64,000 nucleotides of DNA. Source: Fistulifera solaris (Eukaryota; Bacillariophyta; Bacillariophyceae; Naviculales; Stauroneidaceae). Positions 34,420 through 45,393 of the stretch are shown in pieces. The first letter of the stretch is position 1; the number at the start of each line of letters is the position of its first letter. Under the pieces are notes generated by a model that worked only from the letters and a program-made list of their open reading frames with translations, ran no database searches and was not told the DNA's origin. Location: the NCBI GenBank assembly GCA_030295235.1, contig AP026123.1, positions 1,674,001-1,738,000 of the forward strand. Direction: 5' to 3'. Position numbers and translations under genes: made by a program.

Positions 34420-35625
34420 TTAATAGTCTTGTTTTACAAGCTTAGCTATTGTTTGCAGTTGAATATTTGACGTTCCCTCGTAGATAGAACCAACCTTACA
34501 GTCTCTATAAAACTTCTCAACGAGCAAATCCCTGGTAAATCCGATCCCGCCCAGCCACTCAATACACTTACTCGCCGTCTTTTCGGCAACTTGGCTGGAA
34601 TATAATTTGGCCATGCAAGCTTCTTTGACAAAAGGCAATCCTGCCTCCTTCAATCGACACGCATTATACGTCATCGTTTCCGCTGCGTAAATCTCGGTAG
34701 CAGCCATGGCTACCTGATGCTGCATGGCCTGAAAATCACCAATTGCTTTACCAAACTGTTTTCGCTCTTGCAGGTAGGGCAATGTAATGTCGAAGCATCC
34801 TTTCGCAATCCCAATTTGTTGCGCAGCAATTCCAATTCGACCTTCATTGAGGATGTTGATACAGTACTTGTAACCCATACCTACATCTCCCAGGACATCG
34901 TTCGCGGCTACTTGCACATGATCCAGTATCAGCGGACAAGTGGAAGACGCCCGCAATCCCAGTTTGTTTTCCGGTTTCCCCACCGAGACCCCTTCTGTTT
35001 GGGCATCGACCATAAAAGCCGTAATGCCCTTGTATCCTTTTGAAGGGTCGGCATTGGCAAAGACCAAAAACACACCCGCGTGTTCCGCATTCGAAATCCA
35101 CATCTTGGTCCCATTCAATACGTAGGAACCATCCAAATTCAGTTGCGCCGTGGTTTGCATCGCAAAGGCATCACTCCCACTATCCGCTTCCGACAGACAA
35201 AACGCACTGACCGTGTCAGTCGCCAGCCGCGGCAACCATTTTTCTTGCAAGGCCGGTGATCCCCAAAATCGTACGGCATTGTTCGTCAAGGTATTTTGAA
35301 TATCGACCAGAATGGCGACGGACGGATCAATGCGAGCGATTTCTTCTACCACCAAGCACGCACTCGTAAACGAAAGGCCGGAACCATTGTGCGAAGGATC
35401 AATTTCCATGCCCATGAAACCATTTTGGAACAAGCTCGAAAGAATGGTAGGTGACAGTTGTGCGACATCGTCCATGGCACGGACGACCGGTTTTAGTTCG
35501 TTATTGGCCCACAGACGAGCACTCTCGCGGGTGAGTGTTTCGTCTTCGGAGAACACTGTCACGGGGGCGCGTTGAAACGACGAAGAGAGGGAGCGCCGCT
35601 GCGGGATGGAAAGGAATCGTTTCAT
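34420..35625 (-). CDS. ACADSB: Short/branched-chain acyl-CoA dehydrogenase, 401 aa
   Basis: Mitochondrial FAD enzyme that oxidises 2-methylbutanoyl-CoA and related acyl-CoAs in isoleucine breakdown, passing electrons to ETF. ATG at 35625 with a basic, Ser-rich presequence (MKRFLSIPQRRSLSSSFQR). Domain order is N-terminal helical, middle beta (FCLSEADSGSDAFAM, then KMWISNAEH), and C-terminal helical (LNEGRIGIAAQ, ERKQFGKAI). The catalytic-base region near residue 386 is IYEGTSNIQLQTIA. The run KPENKLGLRASSTCPL matches animal ACADSB closely, which favours this isoform over SCAD or IVD. The frame is intact and single-exon. It ends 11 bp from the stop of the convergent HSF gene. Confidence 0.93.
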   Translation of the reverse strand: MKRFLSIPQRRSLSSSFQRAPVTVFSEDETLTRESARLWANNELKPVVRAMDDVAQLSPTILSSLFQNGFMGMEIDPSHNGSGLSFTSACLVVEEIARIDPSVAILVDIQNTLTNNAVRFWGSPALQEKWLPRLATDTVSAFCLSEADSGSDAFAMQTTAQLNLDGSYVLNGTKMWISNAEHAGVFLVFANADPSKGYKGITAFMVDAQTEGVSVGKPENKLGLRASSTCPLILDHVQVAANDVLGDVGMGYKYCINILNEGRIGIAAQQIGIAKGCFDITLPYLQERKQFGKAIGDFQAMQHQVAMAATEIYAAETMTYNACRLKEAGLPFVKEACMAKLYSSQVAEKTASKCIEWLGGIGFTRDLLVEKFYRDCKVGSIYEGTSNIQLQTIAKLVKQDY

Positions 35626-36254
35626 TTTCTTTTTCTGGTAAAAAGGAAAGTATTGACGAGGAAGAAGATGATGCCTTTTCTGCTCTTTTTTATTTATTTA
35701 TTAAAAATAAAAAATGAGAACACAATGAAAAGAACATGGTGCCATTTTCGTTTTCGGATTTTCTGCGAAATGTTTCGCGGCTCGCGGCTCGCGGTGTCAC
35801 AACGTCTCATGACTGAAATCAAGTCACGGGAAATGTCGCGTAGCGTACACAAGCAGGAGGGAATTTCAACGCTAATTATCCATCAGTGCGTTGCTAAGGT
35901 CAAGGAATGACAGATAATAGCTGTCTCGAAACAAAGGGCCTTCATCGTGAGTTTGAGGAATGATTACACGAAAGTCTAAAGAAGAAAATGGATCAGATTG
36001 GTCTCGTTCCTCATGATTGAAATAAAGTCACGAGAAAAGGTCGTCTACATATTCGACTATAGTCAATCGAAGCAAGAGACCTTTGCTTACGTCATCGCTC
36101 ATCGACGACTTTTTCTCGCAATAAAAAATAAATTTTGCGCCTTTTCTCACACATTGTTATGAAATACTACGTAATGGCAGCTTGTTTATTAGCTATACTT
36201 CATAAGAATTAGATAGAACACATTGACCCTCGAAACAAAGAAACAGATTATAGA
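35626..36254. other. Divergent region with a direct and an inverted repeat
   Basis: 629 bp between ACADSB and the Rossmann-protein gene. A 34-bp segment near 35806-35839 recurs with changes at 36009-36043 (shared words CTCATGA, TGAAAT and AAGTCACG). A 15-bp inverted repeat with one mismatch pairs 36031-36045 with 36104-36118 (core GACGACTTTTTCTCG). These may be regulatory sites; no gene is supported. Confidence 0.5.
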
Positions 36255-37424
36255 ATGAAAATTACATGCATCGCGATACATCTTCTGTTCATCAGTGCTG
36301 TCGAAGCATTTGTGGCGACTCCGCGAACGTCGAGTGTCACGCGAATTTACAGCAGCGTCGACGATGACAATAATAACCTCTCGGAAGCCGAACGAATGAA
36401 ACAAAAGGCTCAAGAATTGAGAGAACAGATTCGTAGTATGGAAGAGAAATTAGGTGCAGACCGTCGTCGCAATTACGACAGTCTGCAGACGGAAACAACA
36501 AATGCTAATGAACCGACGTTACGAAAAAAACGCGTACTTGTAGCCGGAGCCAACGGTCGATTGGGAAGCATGGTGTGTCGCTATTTACTACGGACGCATC
36601 CTGACACCGAAGTCGTGGCGGCGGTCCATGTGATCGGTGAAAACAGTCCCACATCCCGGGGATACGGTCGATTGAGTTACGAAGTCGGGGCCGAAGATGG
36701 GATCGGGCGCATCGGTGCCGCTTGGAGCAGTGAGGATCGCACGGCGACCTTTGAATATGATCCACAAGGTATGGAAGGTTACAATTTACAGAATCTTCGT
36801 CTCGTGGAATGTGAACTATTGGATCCCGTGCAGTGTCAGACGGTCGTGGAAGGGTGTGATGCGGTGATTTGGTGTGCCACAGATTTCAATGGCAATGCTC
36901 CTCGTGCTGTAGCGAGTCTCAACTTTGCTTTCTTATTCCGAGCCGTATCGCGACCTGCCAAAGGTCGAGTGGAAGTCGAGGGACTGGAAAACATGTTGGG
37001 TGCTTTGAAAGTGGCTCGGCAAGATGCGGAACGGAAAAGAAGATTGATCGGAGACTCCTCCCAAAACAACGATCCCATCAATTTCGTACATGTATCCATG
37101 GCACCGGGCACATATAGTGATTTTGAAACACCGTTTGGTTCGTTCTGGGGCATCAAATCGTCGGGCGAGAAAATAATACGAGAGGATTTTCCGAGTCTCA
37201 CAAGTACGATTTTGCAACTGTGCGAATACGACGATACCTTTGTCGAAGAAAACTTGGAGTTGCAGTACAAAGATGTGACATCGAATCCTTCGGAGGTAGA
37301 CGAAAAGAATAGAAGAAGGATCAATCGTCGAGACGCCGCTAGAGCAGCTGTAGATGCGCTTCTCAACAAAGACTTGATTGGGAAAACAGTGCAAGTATGG
37401 ACAGATTCAAAAGAATTATGGTGA
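36255..37424 (+). CDS. Plastid-targeted NAD(P)-binding Rossmann protein (atypical SDR), 389 aa
   Basis: ATG at 36255 starts a signal peptide (MKITCIAIHLLFISAVEA) directly followed by FVATP. This A-then-F junction is the diatom plastid-import signature, and the Ser/Thr/Arg-rich stretch after it fits a transit peptide. A short coiled coil (about residues 45-70, ERMKQKAQELREQIRSMEEK) precedes the Rossmann domain. The nucleotide loop is VLVAGANGRLGSMVCRYLL near residue 95. Later NAD(P)-fold marks are VVEGCDAVIWCATDF and VHVSMAPGTYSDF, where the classical YxxxK is not evident. This fits atypical SDRs such as Tic62/NmrA-like or complex-assembly factors; the exact substrate is unknown. Frame intact. 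Confidence 0.78.
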   Translation: MKITCIAIHLLFISAVEAFVATPRTSSVTRIYSSVDDDNNNLSEAERMKQKAQELREQIRSMEEKLGADRRRNYDSLQTETTNANEPTLRKKRVLVAGANGRLGSMVCRYLLRTHPDTEVVAAVHVIGENSPTSRGYGRLSYEVGAEDGIGRIGAAWSSEDRTATFEYDPQGMEGYNLQNLRLVECELLDPVQCQTVVEGCDAVIWCATDFNGNAPRAVASLNFAFLFRAVSRPAKGRVEVEGLENMLGALKVARQDAERKRRLIGDSSQNNDPINFVHVSMAPGTYSDFETPFGSFWGIKSSGEKIIREDFPSLTSTILQLCEYDDTFVEENLELQYKDVTSNPSEVDEKNRRRINRRDAARAAVDALLNKDLIGKTVQVWTDSKELW

Positions 37425-37606
37425 GTTGTTAAATTACGCTGCAACTAATATTCTCAAACAATAGAAAGTTCTTTCAATGAATCTCGTATCATAGTGCTTG
37501 GAAGTTATAGAGATCGTTCCTTTCCGGCAAAATGTGTGTCGAAAGAATCTGACCTAGCAACGTTTCAGTGTGGTGGTCTTGATCAACGAGACAAATACTG
37601 TCCTCG

Positions 37607-39441
37607 TTAAAAATTATTGGATGACGGCCTTTCTCTTTCATCAGAATCGGCAATTGAAGAATAGCCGTTTTGATGCAGTCCTTGAAAATGACATTCGATT
37701 TCTTCCAGAGACATTCCCTTGGTTTCCGGGAGTACTTGATACAGCCACACAAATCCAATCAGAGCGACAGCACCGTACATCCAAAAAGGCTCCATAGGCT
37801 GTCAAAACTTGTGGACTGCTGATCGACAGGAATGTTGCGGCCACTATAACATTCCCAAACCAGTTGGTTCCTGTAGAGCAACTGATCGCGATGGAGCGGT
37901 ATTGGAGAGGAAAGATTTCGGAACAAATGGTCCAAGGAAGTCCCCCCATGCCGATCCCAAAAGCGAGCAAGTAAGCCACCATGGCAAATACTGACATGTA
38001 TCCATAAGGACTGGTACATGCGCCTAAAACCCACTCCGACCCGATGGGACATTGTGACAAATCAGCTGGACCGGTCGATGATCCTTGCACACAATACCCG
38101 TCGCAGAAACCGCAGCCCGGAATATGTGTGCAGTCGTAGCAAAACTTCGTCTCACCACTCCACAGCATTGCAGATTGTGATTGACACGGATCAAAAGCTT
38201 GCAATACGGGCTCCGATAGGACCCGAGACAAATAAAAGGAAAGTCCCAAGAAGAACAGACACACCGCGACCAACGCCAGGGACGTCAGTACCAACGTTCT
38301 TCGACCCATGCGATCCACCAAATATAGACTCAACCCAATACCCACCACTTGCGCCAGTGCTGTGAATCCCGACAGCCAAACGGCCGTAAGTTCATCAAAC
38401 TGTGACATTTCGTAGATAGTGGCAGCATAATACATGACCGTATTGATTCCACTAAACTGCTGAATGAGCATCAAGCCACAACCCAAGATTAGGGACCTTC
38501 TGGCCCCTCGATCGCGAAGCATGGCTGCAAAATGATCCACAAAACCCAGCTGAGTACTTGCCGACAAGGTGCGATGGGAAGAACCCGGCCCGTAGGCCCC
38601 ACTGTCTCCTTCGTGATCGACAATAGCATCTCTTGTACTCATTTGCGATAAAGAATTGATGATTTCTTGTACTTCTTCATGGATTTGCTGCTCCGTCACT
38701 CGCAACGATCGTAGAACAATTCTTGCTTCGTCTGTTTTTCCTTGCAAAATCAACCAACGCGGCGACTCGGGAAGATACCAAAATCCCGCCCACAACATCA
38801 GACTGGGGATCGCTGCGAGTCCCAACATGTACCTCCATCCATCCTCCGTTGTTACCAACAATCCATCGACCATCCCCGCCGTAAATTGCCCCAAGGTAAT
38901 CAAGAAAGCGTTCACTGTGACCAATTGTCCCCGCAACGACGGTTCGGCCGCTTCCGCAATGTACAACGGTGTCGTCAACGAGGCGATGCCAACCGCGATC
39001 CCCACCAGAATCCGTCCCACGAGCAAGCTTTCGTAGTTCGAAGCGAGCATTAAGAGGCAACTTCCGAGTGTGAAAATAGCTGCGGCCAAGAGTATGGACG
39101 GCCGTCGCCCCCAATAAGCATTCAATCCACCTCCCAACACGAATGAACTCAACAACGCGGCGAGCACAGTACTCGAGACGACCCATTCTTGTTGTCGTGC
39201 TGTTAAATGAAACGCCCGCCGGATGGGTAACAGAGCACCGGATATGACACCCGTATCGAAACCAAAAAGAAAAACCACCCAAGGCGGCCATGGCCGTGAG
39301 AAAACGCATTTTTCGGTGAACTTGCTCGACATGATCTGCATCCACTATTACGCTATTATTCGGTTCCAGAGATTCTGTGTTACTGGTCGTCACCGTGTCT
39401 TTGCGCAAAAGAGCGTCGTGTATTCGTTCTTCGCTGCTCAT
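37607..39441 (-). CDS. MFS sugar transporter, HMIT-like (proton/myo-inositol)
   Basis: Major-facilitator sugar porter most like the H+/myo-inositol symporter SLC2A13. ATG at 39441 and about 610 residues with twelve expected helices. Marks are FGFDTGVISGALL (helix 1), the loop NAYWGRRPS, SPRWLILQGK after helix 6, and QQFSGINTVMYYAATIYE in helix 7. The large cysteine-rich loop between helices 9 and 10 (CYDCTHIPGCGFC) is characteristic of HMIT, and VLPETKGMSLEEIE closes helix 12. Two jumps, both one extra base in A runs of the plus strand (39270-39274 and 37785-37789), interrupt the first helix and the final helix. With them read through, every conserved segment is in order. Expected in the plasma or vacuolar membrane. 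Confidence 0.87.
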
Positions 39442-39548
39442 GATGTGATCTGTTTGTATTTTCTTATCATTTAATGGTTAATGGAGTCAAAGAATGAAAG
39501 CAACAATCATCGCCTTTATAGCGTTACTCATGGAGTGCGGTGTGCGGA

Positions 39549-39857
39549 TGTGATATTTTCACTTCTCCAGAAAATGTATGTGGGCGCTTGATAATTTCAC
39601 GGCTCCAGAAAATGTGGGGGCGTGGTGTTTTCAAGTCTCCAGAAGAAGTGGGCGCGTGATGTTTTCACGTATCCAGAAAATGTGGGTGTGTGGCTTATTA
39701 CTTTTCCAGAAAATGTGGGAGTGTGATATTTTCACGTGTCCAGAAAAAGTGGGGGTGTGATGTTTTCACGTGTCCAGAAAAAGTGGGCGCGTGCTGTTTT
39801 CACGTCTCCAGAAAATGTGGGGGTGTGGTATTTTCTCGTCTTCAGAAAATGTGGGGT
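39549..39857. repeat. Minisatellite, nine units of ~34 bp
   Basis: The word CCAGAAAATGTGG or a close variant recurs at 39567, 39605, 39639, 39673, 39706, 39740, 39774, 39808 and 39842, a spacing of 33-34 bp (first step 38). Each unit also carries a TTTTCACGT-like word; two units hold CACGTG. Units differ by a few bases. The period is not a multiple of three and there is no start context, so it is not coding. It sits in the 548-bp gap between the divergent HMIT-like transporter and the ankyrin-J gene. Confidence 0.85.
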
Positions 39858-39989
39858 GTAGCGCAAAAATTGAAATTTTTCGCGGATGCAATGATCAATT
39901 AATTAGAAATTGCTTCATTCAAAGGTAGTGGAGGCAAAGAAAGTCGTACCAAGTTGACGTATGCCGTAACAACTGCGAGAAGGCGAAGG

Positions 39990-41290
39990 ATGAACATCAA
40001 CGCCGCTCATCCGCGCGATCAGTCCTTGTTGCAAGCCGCTTGTGAAGGAAACATTTCGTTGCTCGCGTCGGTCGACGATGCCGTACTACAAAGCACGGTG
40101 TGTACTTCGGGTTGTACGGTATTGCATTGGGCGGCGGGTGCCAATCAAGTGGAAACGTTGCGTTATTTGGTCCTTCAACGAGGAATGCCGGTCGACATTC
40201 CGGTCGCCAAGCGCGCCGCGAGTGGGCGAACCGCTCTGCATTATGCGTGTCGGAATGGAGCCCTACAGGCCGCCCAGTGTCTCGTTCAGGAATTGGGCGC
40301 GAATGTCAATCACAAAGCCAAACAGGGTGTAACGCCCTTTCAGCTGGCGGTCTTTCAGAATCGACTCGAAATATGTCAATGGTTGGTGGAAGAGTGTCAC
40401 GTCGATCCGACGCAAGTGAACGATTTTGGATGCGGAGCCGTGCACTGGTTGGGGATTGTACCCATCCACCGAGCCGATGATGGGGAAGCCGGTGCGGGAT
40501 TGCTGCCTCTGGCGCGGTGGCTGCAATCTTTGCCCGGCATTGATTTCCGTGCGAAACAGAAAAGTGGACACACCGCCCTGCACAAGTCCTCCTGGATGGG
40601 ACACTTGGCATTGGTCAAGTTTTGCACCAAGAATGTGATTTATGGGATGATGCTCCGGACGATGCTGGCAATTATGCTGCTGTTCTTGCCGATATGGCCA
40701 ACACTCCACGTCACCGGATTGTGGCAGAGTATTTGAGAGAACATGCTAGTCGAGAGCGGGAGGAAAGTTGTGCCGTGTTGGGATTGGAACGGAAAGATTT
40801 GGAGGCTGCGGAAGAAACTAGGATAGCTCGCATTCGGGCCGCCTATAAAGCTAAAGTACGCCTACTGCATCCCGATAAGAAACAAACGAACGATGACTTA
40901 TCGGAATTCCACGCGGTTCAAAAAGCCTACCACCATTTGTTGCATTGCGGCGGTAGAGGCACGCAAGAGAATCCCACGCATCACTTACCTTTAATGTTGG
41001 ACATGCAAGGGAACGCACTCGTTGCGAACACGGAGGACGACGATGTTGAATTCTTCAAGGCAAGATTACTTGCAGTTATCATGGAGTTTGGGAAGGAAGG
41101 GCTTGACATGTCGAACGTCAGAAAGAAATGGCAACAAGTCTGGCCCCATGTAAGATTCCCAACCACTCGGGAGCCCCTCAATCAATTCATTCAACGCCAA
41201 GCGGGTGATGTTGTTGAATTTCGTCGGGACGACCAAGGCTTTATCCGCCTACATGCCCTTTCTACTTCACAACTAGGTGCTCGAAGCTAA
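39990..41290 (+). CDS. Ankyrin-repeat protein with a C-terminal J-domain
   Basis: ATG at 39990 (MNINAAHPRDQ) is preferred to the non-ATG frame start upstream. Ankyrin-type repeats occupy about residues 8-240 (GCTVLHWAAGANQVETLRYL, GRTALHYACRNGAL, GVTPFQLAVFQNRLEICQWL, GHTALHKSSWMGHLALVKF). A frame jump at the T run 40620-40623 (one missing base) falls inside the last repeat, after which LHQECDLWDDAPDDAGNYAA continues it. A J-like domain follows near residues 275-315: RIRAAYKAKVRLLHPDKK keeps the HPD triplet needed to stimulate Hsp70. The C-terminal 120 residues are unassigned. The combination suggests an Hsp70 co-chaperone with a protein-binding ankyrin part; the client is unknown. Confidence 0.78.
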
Positions 41291-41356
41291 TTAGAGTGAT
41301 TGAAGAAAAAGAATCGAAAAAGAGCTATGTTTCTTCCATTTAAAAACCATGTTCGT

Positions 41357-44300
41357 TCATGCCATGGATAAGGCTTTTCGTACATCTTCAACAAGCCGTT
41401 CTGCGCCAACGCGATCACGACACTGCAACCGCCAATTACGTGACTTCTGGAAGGGAAGTTGTTGGGCGAATGATAATCGTAATGGCTGCCGGATCAGCGT
41501 CTGCTGCTTGCACTTTGGTGATTTGTGAAAGGGCAGCCGAGTCGACCAGGCGGTACATTGTTTCGCCGACTTGTCTTGTTTCTGCTTCGACCGATTCGGA
41601 GCCATCCCCGACGTAATCCTCGTCAAGAAGAAAAAGCTTGGTGTCAGTCAAAACGCAAACACGGCGGGCAATGCCCCTATCTCCTCTTCTCCAACGCTGT
41701 CCTAATATTTGGTAATGCAGGACGACCCCTACAACGTCGGGTGCAACAGCCACACCCAGGGCATCCAGCACGTGGCGGTCATCATTTTCGATCAGCAAAT
41801 TGTCGCTATTGTCAGTAAACATATTCGTTCCCAACTGCGACTCTTGAAAAGATCTTGGATATCTTTCAACAGAGCAACTGTTTCGGCTTTATTCGAAATG
41901 AGAAGCACGTAGATAAAATCGTCAGCAGACGGCGCTTGCGAGTTTCCAAATCTTAACGTAAGCCTCTGAAAACCAAATCCGATCGTAACAGCTCGCAAAG
42001 TTGAAAATGGGTGCCGCGCAAGTGCGTGCGGCCAAACAGCGTGCATGAACTCGGCCTCCTTGGCAATAGCAAGAGGGAAGCGCTTCTTTGACCTTGCGCT
42101 CACTTTGTCATGATCAACTATCAGATAAAAGTTCAAATTCGAAAAACAAGCAAGCACTTCGCGAAATTCGGCTACAGTATCAGGCCGTATGTGTGACGAG
42201 CTCGAGTCGGACCAGAGGAGCTCTCCGTGAAATCCATACCTGGCGCCGCGGTTGGGAGTGAGTCGACGAAGTGCTGGTTTTCCACATCCCACAACTCTTT
42301 CTTTCCAGAGACGACGAAACTCTTCTGCCCGCTCTATACCGCCTGTACCCATCGACAGGTTTAAATTGCTCATACAATTTAGCTGCTTTCTGTCGGCAGG
42401 CCAAAGCTGTATCCTTGGTTCGTTCTTGAGGATGTCTCGCCATTCCGGTTCTGTACCCCCGGATAAGGTGACGACGGCTGTGATATAGAATTGTCGATGA
42501 CTCGCGTAGGGAAAACAAAAACTCGAAAATATAGTTCAAGGTCCTTGCAGATTTTGAGCGTCCCGTAGTTTGGAGGCCCGTCGTATACTGAGTTGTCTTC
42601 GGCTAAATGATATTTTCCTACGGACATTGTACCGTCGTAGCTTGGTGATCCGACTGAGCTTTGAAAAGAGCTTTGATCATCTTGTGTTACCGAATCCGGA
42701 AACTGTCCTGATAAACGCACTAGTAAGGGATGTCCAGTTTGAGCTTCATCGTATGAGCTTGTCGAGTGATGATCTTGTGTCGATTCATTAGCTGCATCAG
42801 CTCCCTCTAGAGTAAATCCCCTTTCAACTTCACTATCGGGTCCCACATTCGTCTCGGCAGATGCCTCTGTGGTAGAGGTAGACTTCTTGAGCTCTTCTGC
42901 GTTATCGCACTTAATAGGGGATATCATTAGCCGATCAAGTTCGTTCGTTTCATCTTTGCGTACATTCGAGTCTAATGTATCTTTCTCTGACGTTGTCTCC
43001 TTGACCTCAACATCATGCCCGGGTATACATTCATCAACGAGAAGGCTTAATTCAGTATCTCCATCCATTTCTCCACAAAGCAAGTCGCCTGATATGTCAG
43101 TCTTTTCAACAGTAGGTGTCTGCGCTGCTTCGCATTCAACCACACGACCCTTAGCTTCTTCAACCGCTTCATTTCTTAACGATGCATCGTCGCCTTTGTC
43201 TTCTTCAATAACATGCACATCGTCGGGTGTCTCTGGCCTGCAGAGTGACTGAAGAACATCTTCAAGCGTGAAACGTACAACTGGTCCTCCTTCTTCAGCT
43301 GTTAAAGTAGCTTCCAACGGTTTCAGAACAACGTAGTTGATGGGAGTGTCGACTTCCGCTTGCCTTGTTCTAAACTTACGTTTTATTCCACGGGTAGGAA
43401 CGACTCCACCTGCTAGCGTCCGTTCACATATACCTGCTTCTGAAGAAAGATCGATAATATTCGCTACATCTGAATCTGCACCAGAAATGGCAACACTGGG
43501 CGGTCTGTAACTTCTTATTTTTATTGCTTTCATTTCTTCGACAGAAGCCTTTTTCCCGTCCAGCGATGGTAGAAGCGCCTGCAAATCTCGATAAGTCGCG
43601 TTGACTGGCAAATAATTCTTTCGTTTCTCCTGAAACAGCGATAGTACTTCGACTCGACATTTCTTTGGCTTCTTTACTTCAATCGGATTCCCCTTAAGAT
43701 GCAGGGTCTCCAGTTCGGGCAGACGAGCCAGTGCGCTTATTTTGCTAAGCTCGCCAATGCGATTATGGTCGAGCCATAACTCCTGCAGCGAATACAGCCG
43801 CTCGATGCCTTCCGCACTTTTCAAATGGTTGTGCGACAATACGAGTGTCTGGATGTTCCCAAGGTGATAATGGGCGCTCTTCAAACACTCAATCCGATTG
43901 AACGACAAGTCGACTTTGACCAGATGAGGCATTTTCGAAAGCCCCGACAAAACGTTTTCCGAAGCCAGATCGTTGTGGGAAAGACAAACAGATTGCAAAC
44001 TTGTAAGTCGGGCCAAGGGAGAATGTATTAAGCCACTTTCAGACTCGATCGACCCTATGCCGGAACTATCTGACAGGCCGCAACCAGATAGTTTTATATG
44101 AGTCAATTGCGGAAAAAGTGCCCGTGGACTCGAAAGTGGTATAGGGGGAGCCAGTGGATCATCTGGTGATATCGCTAAAAATTGCGACTCCTCCTCATTT
44201 GAATTCAGGGGTAGAAGTAAGCCCGCCACGTCCGAAATCGGTGTATACTCTACGCGAAACACCTTGAGAGAGTTTTGAATCATGTTCACATTTCTAACGC

Positions 44301-45039
44301 ACCCTTCAGGAATATTTTCAACAAGTAACATTTCGCAGCCCGGGAACAAGCACATGTCGACGGGCGGGCACTCCATCAGAGCACTGTAATAATCAAGAAA
44401 AAGCCACGTTTCCTCAAAATCGTCGTTTGTCAGCAATCCGCTATCACGAAGTTTCCCTAAATTTTCCCAACCTCTCTGTCGCTCTCTCTTTTTGCTCGAA
44501 CTTGTGGGGAGTACTGGCCATTCGTCGGCTGTAATTCTGACGCGGGTCACTTGAGGTAGGAGCGATCGAAGCTGTGCTAGTTTGTCCCGAAACTCCTCCC
44601 TTGGTTCAGGAGAGTACATTTCAATCGCCAACCAGCCAACAGCTGTCGCAGGTAGTGATAATCCTTGTTTAACATGTTTTCTCTGTGCTGCGCCATCTGT
44701 TTTTAAATGACCTTGAAGGAGATCGAGTAGCGTTGTCGCCGCCGCATCAAGACTCGTCCGGAGTTCTCTCGACAACGCTTCTACGGATCGCTTCTTTCTC
44801 TTGATCAGAAACTTTTGCGCCCAGGATATGTTTGATGGAGCCTCTATTTCGATTTCCTCGATAGCCTCATTGTTTGCACGGCTGACGGGTTGCTGATTTG
44901 AAATTCTGTCGTCTTCAGCAACCGCTTCGTTGTTACGATCTATCATATCGTTGTCTGCTCCGTGTACGCGGCCTACTCTCTCTGTATTATGCTTCTGGTT
45001 CTTTCTTGTGCTCGCTGATGGCTTCATATTCAAATTCAA
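41357..45039 (-). CDS. Large LRR protein with C-terminal PH-like regions (STK11IP/nischarin-like)
   Basis: ATG at 45039 and about 1,220 residues. The N-terminal 280 residues are helical and mixed-charge. SDS22-type leucine-rich repeats lie at about 290-450 (LTSLQSVCLSHNDLAS, MPHLVKVDLSFNRIECL, GNIQTLVLSHNHLKS, YSLQELWLDHNRIGEL, LPELETLHLKGNPIE). A long acidic, Ser/Thr-rich, low-complexity stretch follows to about 850. The last 350 residues resemble PH-fold modules (VCVLTDTKLFLLDEDYVG; final helix WRLQCRDRVGAERLVEDVRKAL). Three jumps break this part: missing base near 42447, missing base near 41797-41799, extra base near 41441-41452. STK11IP and nischarin share this LRR-then-PH plan, but close homology is not proven. 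It ends 66 bp from the convergent ankyrin-J gene. Confidence 0.7.
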
Positions 45040-45393
45040 GATAATGTTGTCTAGAATGGGATGAGATACTTTGCTTCGATGCTCGTATTCTTTTTCTGGG
45101 ACTTATTCGACGTCAAGCGTCAAGCGTTGCAGGTTGCAGGTTGCAGGCCATTTTCGTTCTTATTGCGTCGATTTCATGTTTCGTGCCTTTCGGATTTCGG
45201 ACACAAGAATGGGGTACCTATGACGTAATCACCATAGTAAAAACCGTGTTCTCACTGATGTGTGTACCGGAAAGACTGATGCTATAGTACAAAATGTTAA
45301 TACAGTCACCACGTCACTTCATCTTGCTATGTCTCAGATAGGCGCAACAAATAACCTACAAAACTTGACCTTAGTTCAGAGGAACACAACTAT
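45040..45393. other. Intergenic spacer
   Basis: 354 bp between two minus-strand genes. It holds short tandem words (GCGTCAA twice and TTGCAGG three times near 45107-45148). No gene supported. Confidence 0.4.

Noticed and set aside
39578-39902. Open frames across the 34-bp minisatellite, and CRISPR-like look of the array
   Set aside because: Period is not a multiple of three, no start context, units are contiguous with no unique spacers, and the host is a eukaryote.
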